Shown one piece after another: positions 35,551 to 42,720 of a stretch of 64,000 nt of DNA (its first letter is position 1; every line of letters begins with the position of its first letter). The position numbers and the translations under genes were made by a program. The notes below the pieces were generated by a model. That model made no database searches and was not told the DNA's origin. It saw only the letters and a list, made by a program, of their open reading frames with translations. The stretch spans positions 62,001 to 126,000 of the forward strand of contig DATAJP010000003.1 in assembly GCA_036262055.1 (NCBI GenBank), written 5' to 3'. This stretch comes from Ignavibacteria bacterium. Lineage in GTDB: Bacteria; Bacteroidota; Ignavibacteria; Tepidaquicellales; Tepidaquicellaceae.

Positions 35551-35805
35551 TTGAAGCCAACAACGAAATCAAAATCAAAGAGCGAAAATCCGTTGTCAGA
35601 ATTAATAGATGATGATGTATTTAATACTTTAAAGAAATATAAATTACTTGATGAAAAGGCAATCAGAGATTATAAAATCAGACAAATGTACAAAGACATG
35701 AGAAGAGAAATGAGCGCAGGTGAAGCAATAGATAAAATTCAGGAATTATTCCCTTATTTACAATTCGATACTATAAGAAAAATAGTATATCAGGTTTCAA
35801 AATAA
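35551..35805 (+). CDS. Small charged helical protein, 84 aa
   Basis: An 84-residue, highly basic and acidic, helical protein, not recognised. It starts at TTG (35551) after an AAAGGAGAGG Shine-Dalgarno. The N-terminus is Lys/Ser-rich (MKPTTKSKSKSENPLSELIDDD), followed by predicted helices and a C-terminal region (SAGEAIDKIQELFPYLQFDTIRKIVYQ) with a helix-turn-helix rhythm reminiscent of small DNA-binding proteins. Preceded by a promoter and inverted repeats, followed by a terminator, so it is a monocistronic gene. A DNA-binding role is a guess. Confidence 0.65.
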   Translation: MKPTTKSKSKSENPLSELIDDDVFNTLKKYKLLDEKAIRDYKIRQMYKDMRREMSAGEAIDKIQELFPYLQFDTIRKIVYQVSK

Positions 35806-35829
35806 GTAAATACTGATTTCCATTTTGAT

Positions 35830-35858
35830 TTAAAAAGCCGGCTCATAGTCGGCTTTTT
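35830..35858 (+). terminator. Rho-independent terminator
   Basis: AAAAAGCCG (with CGGCTTTTTT) forms the stem around GCTCATAGT-type loop bases at about 35832-35857, followed by T-rich sequence. It ends the 84-residue gene. Confidence 0.8.
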
Positions 35859-35909
35859 TATTTGTACGAATTTAATATTATTTTACTTTTTTAAATTCTA
35901 TATTTATTT

Positions 35910-36116
35910 ATGAACGAAATAATCTTTTTAATTGAAGACGATCCTGAACAAGGATATACTGCAAAAGCTTTAGGTCATTCTATTTTTACAGAAGGCGATA
36001 ATTTAGACGAGCTTAAAAAAAATATTAAAGACGCTATAAATTGTCATTTTGAAAAACAAGATGCACCTAAAATTATAAGACTCCATTATGTAAAAGAGGA
36101 ATTCCTGGCAATATGA
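35910..36116 (+). CDS. hicB: HicB-like antitoxin
   Basis: A 68-residue protein with the partial RNase-H fold of HicB antitoxins: FLIEDDPEQGYTAKALGHSIFTEGDNLDELKKNIKDAINCHF. Unlike long HicBs it has no C-terminal ribbon-helix-helix, so it probably neutralises the toxin by direct binding. It overlaps hicA by the 4-base ATGA junction. The order antitoxin-toxin is the reverse of the classic hicAB order. Some database entries of this family are mislabelled as dehydrogenase subunits. Confidence 0.85.
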   Translation: MNEIIFLIEDDPEQGYTAKALGHSIFTEGDNLDELKKNIKDAINCHFEKQDAPKIIRLHYVKEEFLAI

Positions 36117-36355
36117 AAATTCCCCGCGACGTTTCGGCAAAGGAATTAATAAAAAGTCTGGAACATATCGGGTATTCTATTGAACGCCAAAAGGGGAGCC
36201 ACATTACCCTGAGATATGAAAAAGATTCTAAAATTCACAACATAACAATCCCGAACCATAATCCAATCAAATTAGGCACACTAAATAATATTTTGAAAGA
36301 TATTTCTATATTTTTTGAAATTTCAAAAGAAAAACTTATGGAAATGTTGTTTTAA
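36113..36355 (+). CDS. hicA: HicA-type mRNA interferase toxin
   Basis: An 80-residue HicA (YcfA-like) toxin with the double-stranded RNA-binding fold. The family signature VSAKELIKSLEHIGYSIERQKGSHITLRY (residues 5-33) contains the active-site His of GSHI; the rest, NITIPNHNPIKLGTLNNILKDI, is standard. It should cleave mRNA when free of HicB. The NAD synthase gene starts 4 nt after its stop, so the TA module is transcribed into a housekeeping gene. Confidence 0.9.
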   Translation: MKIPRDVSAKELIKSLEHIGYSIERQKGSHITLRYEKDSKIHNITIPNHNPIKLGTLNNILKDISIFFEISKEKLMEMLF

Positions 36356-36359
36356 TTTT

Positions 36360-37178
36360 ATGAAATACAACAACGAAATTCTTGAAAAATTATTGGTAAA
36401 TTTCATTAAAGATGAGGTTCACCGCACGGGATTTAAAAAAGGAGTCATCGGTTTATCAGGTGGTCTTGATTCAGCCATATCTTTATATCTCAGCGTAAAA
36501 GCCCTTGGCGCGGAAAATGTTCTTGCAGTATTAATGCCTTATAAAACAAGCAGTCAATCTAGTTTAGATGACGCAATGCTTTGTGTGAAAGACTTGAATG
36601 TTCCGCATCGTACAATCGAAATTACAGGAATGGTCGACGGGTATCTGAATACTATTAAGGACTCGGATATATCCAACATACGCAAAGGCAACATAATGGC
36701 GCGCTCACGAATGATTGTTTTATATGACATGTCCGCAAAAGAAAACGCACTTGTTATCGGAACAAGCAATAAAACAGAAATTTTGCTCGGTTATTCGACT
36801 CATTGGGGTGATTCTGCACATGCAATTAACCCGCTTGGTGATTTATATAAAACACAACTGTTTGATTTGGCAAAGTATCTTCATATCCCTCAGCCGATTA
36901 TTGATAAAAAACCTTCAGCAGACTTATGGGAAGGACAAACTGATGAGGGTGAGTTTGGTTTTTCTTATGATAAAGTTGATAAATATTTATTTCTGAAAGT
37001 TGATGAACGAAAATCCGAAGAGGAAATAAAAAAACTTGGATTCGATAATGCATTTATTAAGAAAGTAAATAAAATGGTGATCAGAAATCAGTTCAAGCGC
37101 GTTCCTCCTGTTATTGCAAAAGTTTCCAACCGCACAATGAACATCGATTTCAGATACAATAGAGATTGGAATACATAA
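36360..37178 (+). CDS. nadE: NAD+ synthase
   Basis: ATP-dependent amidation of nicotinic acid adenine dinucleotide to NAD+. The 272 residues contain the PP-loop GVIGLSGGLDSAISLYL (about residues 25-41), GTSNKTEILLGYSTHWGDSAHAINPLGDLYKTQLFDLAKYL (about 136-176) and PSADLWEGQTDEGEFGFSY. There is no glutaminase domain, so ammonia is the nitrogen source unless a partner exists. I use the ATG at 36360, which gives the normal MKYNNEILEKLL N-terminus; a longer start at 36315 lies within hicA. Confidence 0.95.
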   Translation: MKYNNEILEKLLVNFIKDEVHRTGFKKGVIGLSGGLDSAISLYLSVKALGAENVLAVLMPYKTSSQSSLDDAMLCVKDLNVPHRTIEITGMVDGYLNTIKDSDISNIRKGNIMARSRMIVLYDMSAKENALVIGTSNKTEILLGYSTHWGDSAHAINPLGDLYKTQLFDLAKYLHIPQPIIDKKPSADLWEGQTDEGEFGFSYDKVDKYLFLKVDERKSEEEIKKLGFDNAFIKKVNKMVIRNQFKRVPPVIAKVSNRTMNIDFRYNRDWNT

Positions 37179-37237
37179 TTAGTTTGTAAAGTTAAAAGTT
37201 ATAAGGTTCATGAAGTTTATATAATAAGATAAAAATT

Positions 37238-37264
37238 GTCATTCCAGCGAAAGCTGGAATCCAG
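37238..37264. repeat. Palindromic GTCATTCCAGC repeat
   Basis: GTCATTCCAGC and GCTGGAATCCAG flank GAAA in a near-perfect hairpin; a member of the dispersed CATTCC palindrome family, 18 nt before the ggt start. Confidence 0.75.
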
Positions 37265-37281
37265 TCTAAAATGATTTTAAA

Positions 37282-38985
37282 TTGATATTCCGGCAATCAA
37301 ATATATTCAAGAGAATTTCTTTTTTTATCATTGTCTTTTTTCTTTCTTGCAAAACTAATGTTCCCGCGCAGGATTGGTATTCAAACGGCGTCGTCAGTTC
37401 TGCTGATGAGCTTGCTTCACAAGTTGGAATAGACATTCTCAAAAATGGGGGCAATGCAGTTGATGCTGCCGTCGGTGTCGGTTTTGCTCTTGCAGTAGTT
37501 TACCCGCAGGCAGGCAATATAGGCGGCGGGGGATTTATGGTTATACATTTGGCTCCAACTAATGCCGCGGCGAATAACACCTCAATTGATTACAGGGAGA
37601 AGGCTCCTGCAAATGCGTTTCGCGATATGTATCTCGATGCAAATGGTAATATCGTGAATGGTCTCAGTACAAAAGGGCATCTTGCAGGAGGAGTACCCGG
37701 CTCTGTTGCAGGAATGCTGATGGCTCTTGAAAAATACGGCACAATGGGTCGTCAGAATGTTATGAAATATGCAATCGAACTTGCAGAAAACGGTTTTCAT
37801 ATAAGCAAAAGATTCGCGGATTTATTAAATGAATATCAAAATGAGTTCAGGACTTTTCCATCAACGATGAAAATTTTTGGCGGAAAGTTTAAAGAAGGTG
37901 ATTTGCTGGTTCAAAAAGATTTAGCAAATACTTTACGATTGATTTCAGAACAGGGAAATGATGGTTTTTATAAAGGTTCCGTTGCAGACTGCATCGTGAA
38001 CGAAATGAAAAAAGAAAAAGGCATCATAACGCATCAGGATTTGATTAATTACCAAGCCGTCGAGCGTAATGTCCTCACCGGAACATATCGCGGTTATGAA
38101 ATTATTTCTATGGCACCGCCGAGCAGCGGGGGAATGAGCTTGATATATCTTCTCAACATTCTTGAAAATTATGATTTAAAAAGTATGGGTTATGGTAATA
38201 CGGAATCAATTGCTTTAATGACCGAAGCCATGCGCAGAGTTTATGCAGACAGAAGCAAACACATGGGGGATATGGATTTTTATCCCGTGCCTATGAGGAT
38301 ACTAATTTCAAAAGATTATGCAAAAGAAAGATTTAAAGATTTTGATAATACGAATGCTTCACAAAGTGTAAATGTTTCGCACGGCGAGATTAAAATAATA
38401 GAAAAAGAAAATACGACTCACTACTCGGTTGCAGATCAATGGGGAAATTGTGTGTCTGTAACGACAACAATAAATGATAACTTCGGAAGCAAGCTTGTCA
38501 TCGAAGGCGCGGGGTTTTTCCTGAATAATGAAATGGATGACTTTGTATCTAAGCCCGGAGTTCCTAATATGTACGGCTTGCTTGGAAGCGACGCTAATGC
38601 AATCGAGCCCAACAAACGTATGCTTAGTTCAATGACACCGACGATTATTCTGAAAGACGGAAAACCGTTTATGATAACCGGTTCGCCCGGCGGCGGAAGG
38701 ATTATTACATCGGTTCTTACTAATATCGTCAACGTGATTGATTTTGGAATGTCGCTGCAAGATGCGATTGATAAGCCGCGTTTTCATCATCAGTGGTATC
38801 CCGATGAAATTCAGGTTGAAAACGGTGTACTTACAAATGAAGAAAGAAAAAAACTTGAAGCACGCGGATATAAAATAAATGATTTCAGAAATTACGGAAG
38901 CATTGATGCGATAATTTTCAATGAGCAGGGACAAATGTCAGGACACTCTGACCGCCGCGGCTACGGAAAAGCAATAGGGTATTAG
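37282..38985 (+). CDS. ggt: Gamma-glutamyltransferase
   Basis: Periplasmic Ntn-hydrolase that transfers or hydrolyses gamma-glutamyl groups, for example of glutathione. The 567-residue precursor has an export signal (IFKRISFFIIVFFLSCKTNVPA), then NGVVSSADELASQVGIDILKNGGNAVDAAVG. The autoprocessing site and nucleophile are seen in NTTHYSVADQWGN with Thr378, followed by GSPGGGRIIT in the small subunit. The start is TTG at 37282, the only start giving the complete signal peptide; an ATG at 37271 leads to a 4-codon frame. The segment FLSC could be a lipobox. Confidence 0.93.
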   Translation: MIFRQSNIFKRISFFIIVFFLSCKTNVPAQDWYSNGVVSSADELASQVGIDILKNGGNAVDAAVGVGFALAVVYPQAGNIGGGGFMVIHLAPTNAAANNTSIDYREKAPANAFRDMYLDANGNIVNGLSTKGHLAGGVPGSVAGMLMALEKYGTMGRQNVMKYAIELAENGFHISKRFADLLNEYQNEFRTFPSTMKIFGGKFKEGDLLVQKDLANTLRLISEQGNDGFYKGSVADCIVNEMKKEKGIITHQDLINYQAVERNVLTGTYRGYEIISMAPPSSGGMSLIYLLNILENYDLKSMGYGNTESIALMTEAMRRVYADRSKHMGDMDFYPVPMRILISKDYAKERFKDFDNTNASQSVNVSHGEIKIIEKENTTHYSVADQWGNCVSVTTTINDNFGSKLVIEGAGFFLNNEMDDFVSKPGVPNMYGLLGSDANAIEPNKRMLSSMTPTIILKDGKPFMITGSPGGGRIITSVLTNIVNVIDFGMSLQDAIDKPRFHHQWYPDEIQVENGVLTNEERKKLEARGYKINDFRNYGSIDAIIFNEQGQMSGHSDRRGYGKAIGY

Positions 38986-38996
38986 ATTATAAAAAA

Positions 38997-39038
38997 CCCC
39001 CTCTTGAGAGGGGTGTCGCGAAGCGACGGGGTGTGTTA
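38997..39038. repeat. 41-bp double-hairpin repeat, copy 1
   Basis: CCCCTC-TTGA-GAGGGG followed by GTCGC-GAA-GCGAC and GGGGTGTGTTA. The first stem is 6 bp, the second 5 bp. The 41-base unit at 38998-39038 is identical to the copy at 52694-52734; a diverged copy lies at 41135. It separates two convergent genes and could act as a terminator. Confidence 0.85.
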
Positions 39039-39791
39039 TATAAATATCAAAACCGCGGAATAAACCAACGCACCAATCAAAAAACCTGCATAGTTGCTTT
39101 TTTTATCTTCGGGCAATTCCTCTTTAATGACATTCAGAATCATTCCGCCTCCCAGGAATGCAAACAAAATTAAAAATACAGATTCACTAACATCGAAAAT
39201 TACTGCAGTAAATAATCCTGCTAAATTCGCGCATATATAAATCCATCTGCCGTATCTTTGGTATAATTCTTTGTTGTAATCATAAGAATCATAATCCATA
39301 ATCATCAGGTGGGTAAGCATTGCGATAAAAAATAAAATTAAGCCCAATGAAGAAGGAAACTCGTCATCAAAAATCAGATAGCTTATCATAAAGTTGAAAG
39401 AAACATTTATCAGGGAATGCACCCAGAATATGTGATCTTCAACAGTGGCGGATTTTTTTTCTCTGATGTTATCACGGTATGATTTTCTCGCGTAATATTC
39501 CATTCCATAAAACAGCAAAAATCCCGAAAGTGAAATTAAATAAGCGTGATAATCAAGCAGATGAATGAAACTGTACTGCATATTATAAATATACTCTTGC
39601 GCTTTTCCGAGTTCCGGAAAAATATGAACAAAAACGTATGCGACCGATATACCGCTAAAGAATGAAAGCCAGAATTTTCTATGAAGCGTTTTAAAATAGG
39701 TAATCTTGCTTATTTTAATATGGGCGAAAATGATAATCGCATTAAGCCCTAAGTGCAGAAGTATTTTGGAAAAATCGAATTCTTGGTTCAA
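39036..39791 (-). CDS. ZIP-like membrane protein
   Basis: A 251-residue polytopic protein with about seven to eight transmembrane segments. The segments SFFSGISVAYVFVHIFPELGKAQEY (about residues 43-67) and FLGGGMILNVIKEELPEDKKSNYAGFLIGALVYSAVLIFI (C-terminus) resemble ZIP-family metal transporters (GISVAYVF-H-x-PEL, then GGG-x-x-NVIKEELP). The His residues expected in the metal path are partly present (H57). I call it ZIP-like and not a proven zinc transporter. Monocistronic; its 3' end runs into the repeat at 38997. Confidence 0.65.
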   Translation of the reverse strand: MNQEFDFSKILLHLGLNAIIIFAHIKISKITYFKTLHRKFWLSFFSGISVAYVFVHIFPELGKAQEYIYNMQYSFIHLLDYHAYLISLSGFLLFYGMEYYARKSYRDNIREKKSATVEDHIFWVHSLINVSFNFMISYLIFDDEFPSSLGLILFFIAMLTHLMIMDYDSYDYNKELYQRYGRWIYICANLAGLFTAVIFDVSESVFLILFAFLGGGMILNVIKEELPEDKKSNYAGFLIGALVYSAVLIFI

Positions 39792-39890
39792 ATTCGGTTT
39801 TTTTTAAGATTAAGATGACTAAACGAATGCGTTTATAATATGAATAAAAAACAATATTTTTTATTCAATTATAAACACACAAACCAAAGT

Positions 39891-39960
39891 GTCACTCTGA
39901 GCGAAGCGAAGAGTCCCATTCTTTTTGTCAGGGGATCCTTCACTGCGTTCAGGATGACAA
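39891..39960. repeat. Two-part repeat before dinB
   Basis: GTCACTCTGAGCGAAGCGAAGAGTCCC (39891-39917) and GGGGATCCTTCACTGCGTTC (39931-39950, continuing to AGGATGACAA at 39960) are each hairpin-forming and belong to a widespread class of intergenic repeats containing GCGAAGCGAAGAG/GATCCTTC. It ends 7 nt before the dinB start. Confidence 0.75.
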
Positions 39961-39967
39961 ACTAGAA

Positions 39968-41134
39968 TTGAACCGCGTAATTTTTCATATCGATATGGAT
40001 GCTTTTTTTGCTTCGTGTGAAGAGGCAATAAATCCGTCTTTGCGTGATAAGCCACTTATTGTCGGCGGAACAAAGCAGGATGTCAGAAGCATCGTTGCTT
40101 GTCCTAACTATCTTGCCCGACAGCGTGGTGTGAAAACTGCAATGGCGATTACTAAGGCAATTCAGCTTGTGCCTGATGCAAATTTTATCCGTGGAACACG
40201 TGGATTGTATTCAACTTATTCAAAAAAAGTTCGGGAGATTTTTTATAAATTTACTCCGATGATTCAGCCAATCAGCATCGATGAAGCATATCTTGATGTA
40301 ACGAATGTTTTGCACTCGCACAACAACGACCCCGTTGCTCTTGCTGATAAAATTAAAGATGAAATTAAAGATACTCTCGATATAACCTGCTCAATCGGAA
40401 TTTCTTCGGGCAAAGTTTTCTCAAAAATTGCATCGAAAGTAAATAAACCGAACGGAGTAACTTACATCGAACCCGGAATGGAAAAACAATTTCTTGCAAA
40501 TCTTCCCGTCGAAAGAATCCCCGGCGTCGGAAAAGCAATGCTTGCTAAGCTTCATAAATATGACATTAAAAAAATAGGTGATGTTTTAAAATACGACAGG
40601 GAGTTTTTTGAAAACGAAATAGGAGATTATGCAGCTTTTTTGATTAACATTGCTAACGGTGTTGACCACCGCGAAGTGCATGTTGATGATGATGACAGAA
40701 AATCACTTTCAAAAGAGACTACATTCGATTTCGACACGAATGATTTAACTTTTTTGCGAAAAGAATTAAACATCTTGATGGAGCGTGCATGTTTTCTGCT
40801 TCGCAAAGAAAAAACTCTTGCTAAAACAGTAACGGTTAAGATTAAATATACTGATTTCAAGGTTAACCAGAAAAGCTATACCCGTCCTGTTTACTCAAAC
40901 CTCGAGAATGATTTTTATGAAGATGCAATGAGACTGCTTGAAATGGCAATGGCATCGGCAAGAAAAATCCGTCTGCTTGGAATAAAATTTTCAGAGTTAA
41001 TCGAAGAACGTGATTATGTTCAGGAAGATTTATTCATCGATATCGAACGCGAAAAAAAACTCTTCTCAAAACTTGACCAGCTTCGCTCAAAATACAGCTT
41101 CGACATCGTAAAATTCGGAAAAAGTATGGAGTAA
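39968..41134 (+). CDS. dinB: DNA polymerase IV
   Basis: Error-prone Y-family DNA polymerase for translesion synthesis. The 388 residues start with VIFHIDMDAFFASCEEAINP (metal-binding Asp in HIDMD), contain the second metal site SIDEAYLDV (about residues 104-112), ISSGKVFSKIASKVNKPNG and the HhH motif ERIPGVGKAMLAKL. Normal size. The start is TTG at 39968; no ATG lies upstream in frame. No LexA box is seen in the leader. It begins 7 nt after a repeat element. Confidence 0.93.
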   Translation: MNRVIFHIDMDAFFASCEEAINPSLRDKPLIVGGTKQDVRSIVACPNYLARQRGVKTAMAITKAIQLVPDANFIRGTRGLYSTYSKKVREIFYKFTPMIQPISIDEAYLDVTNVLHSHNNDPVALADKIKDEIKDTLDITCSIGISSGKVFSKIASKVNKPNGVTYIEPGMEKQFLANLPVERIPGVGKAMLAKLHKYDIKKIGDVLKYDREFFENEIGDYAAFLINIANGVDHREVHVDDDDRKSLSKETTFDFDTNDLTFLRKELNILMERACFLLRKEKTLAKTVTVKIKYTDFKVNQKSYTRPVYSNLENDFYEDAMRLLEMAMASARKIRLLGIKFSELIEERDYVQEDLFIDIEREKKLFSKLDQLRSKYSFDIVKFGKSME

Positions 41135-41176
41135 CTCTCCTTTTGGAGGGGTATTGCGAAGCGACGAGGAGTGTTG
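41135..41176. repeat. Diverged copy of the double-hairpin repeat
   Basis: CTCTCC-TTTT-GGAGGGG then TTGCGAAGCGA and CGAGGAGTGTTG, related to the 41-bp repeat at 38998 and 52694. It starts directly after the dinB stop. Confidence 0.7.
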
Positions 41177-41178
41177 AA

Positions 41179-41204
41179 GTCATTCCCGCCCAGGCGGGAA
41201 TCCC
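41179..41204. repeat. Palindromic GTCATTCCCGC repeat
   Basis: GTCATTCCCGCC-CA-GGCGGGAATCCC: a near-perfect palindrome of the dispersed CATTCC family, 2 nt after the preceding double hairpin. Confidence 0.8.
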
Positions 41205-41262
41205 AATACCAAGGGATTGACTTTTCAATATAAAATCAGGAAGTTTTATAAAAATTAAATAT

Positions 41263-42144
41263 ATGAAAACCTCCGCCAAAACCGTTTTTATTTTAATTCT
41301 TTTACTTACTTCTTCCGAATCTTTTTCTCTTGATACTGCTTCTGCAAGATATTTCCCGTTAGCCGTTGGAAATACGTGGACATATTATGTTGATATGTCT
41401 CCGTGGCCTTCATATAAATTTAAAAAAACTATAACCAGAGATTCTGTAATAAACGGAAAAAAATATTTTTTTCTTAATTATGTTTACGACTGGATTAGAT
41501 ACGATAGTTTAACAAGTAATTTTTTGGTTTTCAGACAAGGAACCAATTGTTCAGGGTATCAAAACGAGGGGATAATTGATAGTTTAGCTTCATCCATTAA
41601 TGACAAAGTAAATTGTCCTTTTGGAGTATTTGTTCATAAAGAATGTATTGCAAATGGTAGTAATGAAGTTTTTGGTCTTTCTAAGGAATATAAAGAATTT
41701 CAGCATGACGGACTTATATTTGAAAAGGTAACTTACTCAAAAGATTTCGGCATAACAAAATATTGTTCAGGTGAGGCAGGTCCGTGCTATTATGGATATT
41801 TAACGGGCTGCATTGTAAATGGTATTTTATATGGTGATACTTCACTGACGATTATTAAACAAATAGGAAATGCCATTCCTGATAAATTTGAGCTCAAACA
41901 AAACTATCCAAATCCATTTAATCCCGCGACGAACATTAAATTCAGCATTCCAAAATCTGGATTTGTAAATCTGAAAGTTTATGATATAAACGGAAAAGAA
42001 ATTGCAGCTCTCGTAAATGAAAATTTGCAAGCTGGAGAGTATCAAACATCATTCAACGCCTCAAATTTATCAAGCGGAATATATTTTTACACACTTACAA
42101 CAGGAGAGTTTATAGAAACGAGAAGAATGGTGTTGGTAAAGTGA
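41263..42144 (+). CDS. Secreted protein with T9SS sorting domain
   Basis: A 293-residue exported protein with a signal peptide (MKTSAKTVFILILLLTSSESFS). The mid-part is a single domain with aromatic-rich strands (RYFPLAVGNTWTYYVDMS is typical of these cargo proteins) and several cysteines (CSGYQN, CPFG, CSGEAGPCYYGY). It ends with a type IX sorting domain, FELKQNYPNPFNPATNIKFSIP to RRMVLVK. No enzymatic function is evident. Expected to be exported by the SprA translocon. Confidence 0.85.
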   Translation: MKTSAKTVFILILLLTSSESFSLDTASARYFPLAVGNTWTYYVDMSPWPSYKFKKTITRDSVINGKKYFFLNYVYDWIRYDSLTSNFLVFRQGTNCSGYQNEGIIDSLASSINDKVNCPFGVFVHKECIANGSNEVFGLSKEYKEFQHDGLIFEKVTYSKDFGITKYCSGEAGPCYYGYLTGCIVNGILYGDTSLTIIKQIGNAIPDKFELKQNYPNPFNPATNIKFSIPKSGFVNLKVYDINGKEIAALVNENLQAGEYQTSFNASNLSSGIYFYTLTTGEFIETRRMVLVK

Positions 42145-42195
42145 TACTATATAAATAGTATTGAAAAACTATATGTGCATTCTTAAATTTAACTT

Positions 42196-42444
42196 ATGAG
42201 CATCACAGAATTAAAATCAAAATTTAAAGAAATTATTGATGACTCCAATGATAAGGAATCGTTAGAACAATTTTATTGGGCTTTTAAGACCTCAAAAGAA
42301 GTCGATTTATGGGATACCCTTTCGGTAAGTCAGAAAAAATATGTTCTTAATTCTTATGAAGAAAGTTTTTCAGAGGAAAATTTAATTGGAGATGAAACGG
42401 TCAAAGAACGGTTAAAGAAATACTTTGGAAATAAAATGGACTAA
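42196..42444 (+). CDS. Antitoxin of a RelE/ParE-type module
   Basis: An 82-residue acidic, helical protein, not assigned to a named family. It has the layout of addiction-module components: helix MSITELKSKFKEIIDDSNDKESLEQF, DLWDTLSVSQKKYVLNSYEES, and a C-terminal toxin-wrapping tail. Its last 20 bases overlap the downstream toxin gene in another frame, the classic TA organisation. The assignment as antitoxin follows mainly from that position. Confidence 0.7.
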   Translation: MSITELKSKFKEIIDDSNDKESLEQFYWAFKTSKEVDLWDTLSVSQKKYVLNSYEESFSEENLIGDETVKERLKKYFGNKMD

Positions 42445-42718
42445 ACGATCCGAATATACTCTCACCTATATTTGCGACTTTATATTAGAAAGCTGGAATG
42501 ATAAAATACTCCAAAAGTTCATTGAGAGTTTAAATAAATCTTTGGAATTATTAAAAGTATTTCCTAAAATTGGAAAATCGATAGATAAAAATTCTGATAT
42601 AAGGTCATTGCTTATTTTACCTTACACAAAAATTTTCTACCGAATTAATAAAAATCAAATAATTATTTTGGCATTATTCGATACACGTCAAGATTCCGAA
42701 AAATTTACTTTAAAATAA
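42425..42718 (+). CDS. RelE/ParE-family toxin
   Basis: A 97-residue toxin of the RelE/ParE superfamily. It begins MEIKWTKRSEYTLTYICDFI, continues KFIESLNKSLELLKVFPKIGKSIDKNSDIRSLLI, and ends with strands YTKIFYRINKNQIIILALFDTRQDSEKF, the family's IxxFRxR/ILxIxHxRQ-like tail (here LALFDTRQD). The start is TTG at 42425, inside the end of the antitoxin gene; no other in-frame start gives the complete first strand. Whether it inhibits gyrase (ParE) or cleaves mRNA (RelE) cannot be told. Confidence 0.85.
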   Translation: MEIKWTKRSEYTLTYICDFILESWNDKILQKFIESLNKSLELLKVFPKIGKSIDKNSDIRSLLILPYTKIFYRINKNQIIILALFDTRQDSEKFTLK

Positions 42719-42720
42719 GA

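Noticed and set aside
38997-41204. Repeat cluster considered as a CRISPR array
   Set aside because: The repeats differ from one another, have no regular spacing or spacers, and no cas gene is near.
42428-42444. Later start for the RelE/ParE toxin, avoiding the overlap
   Set aside because: It would remove the first beta strand (EIKWTKRS) that is typical of the family.
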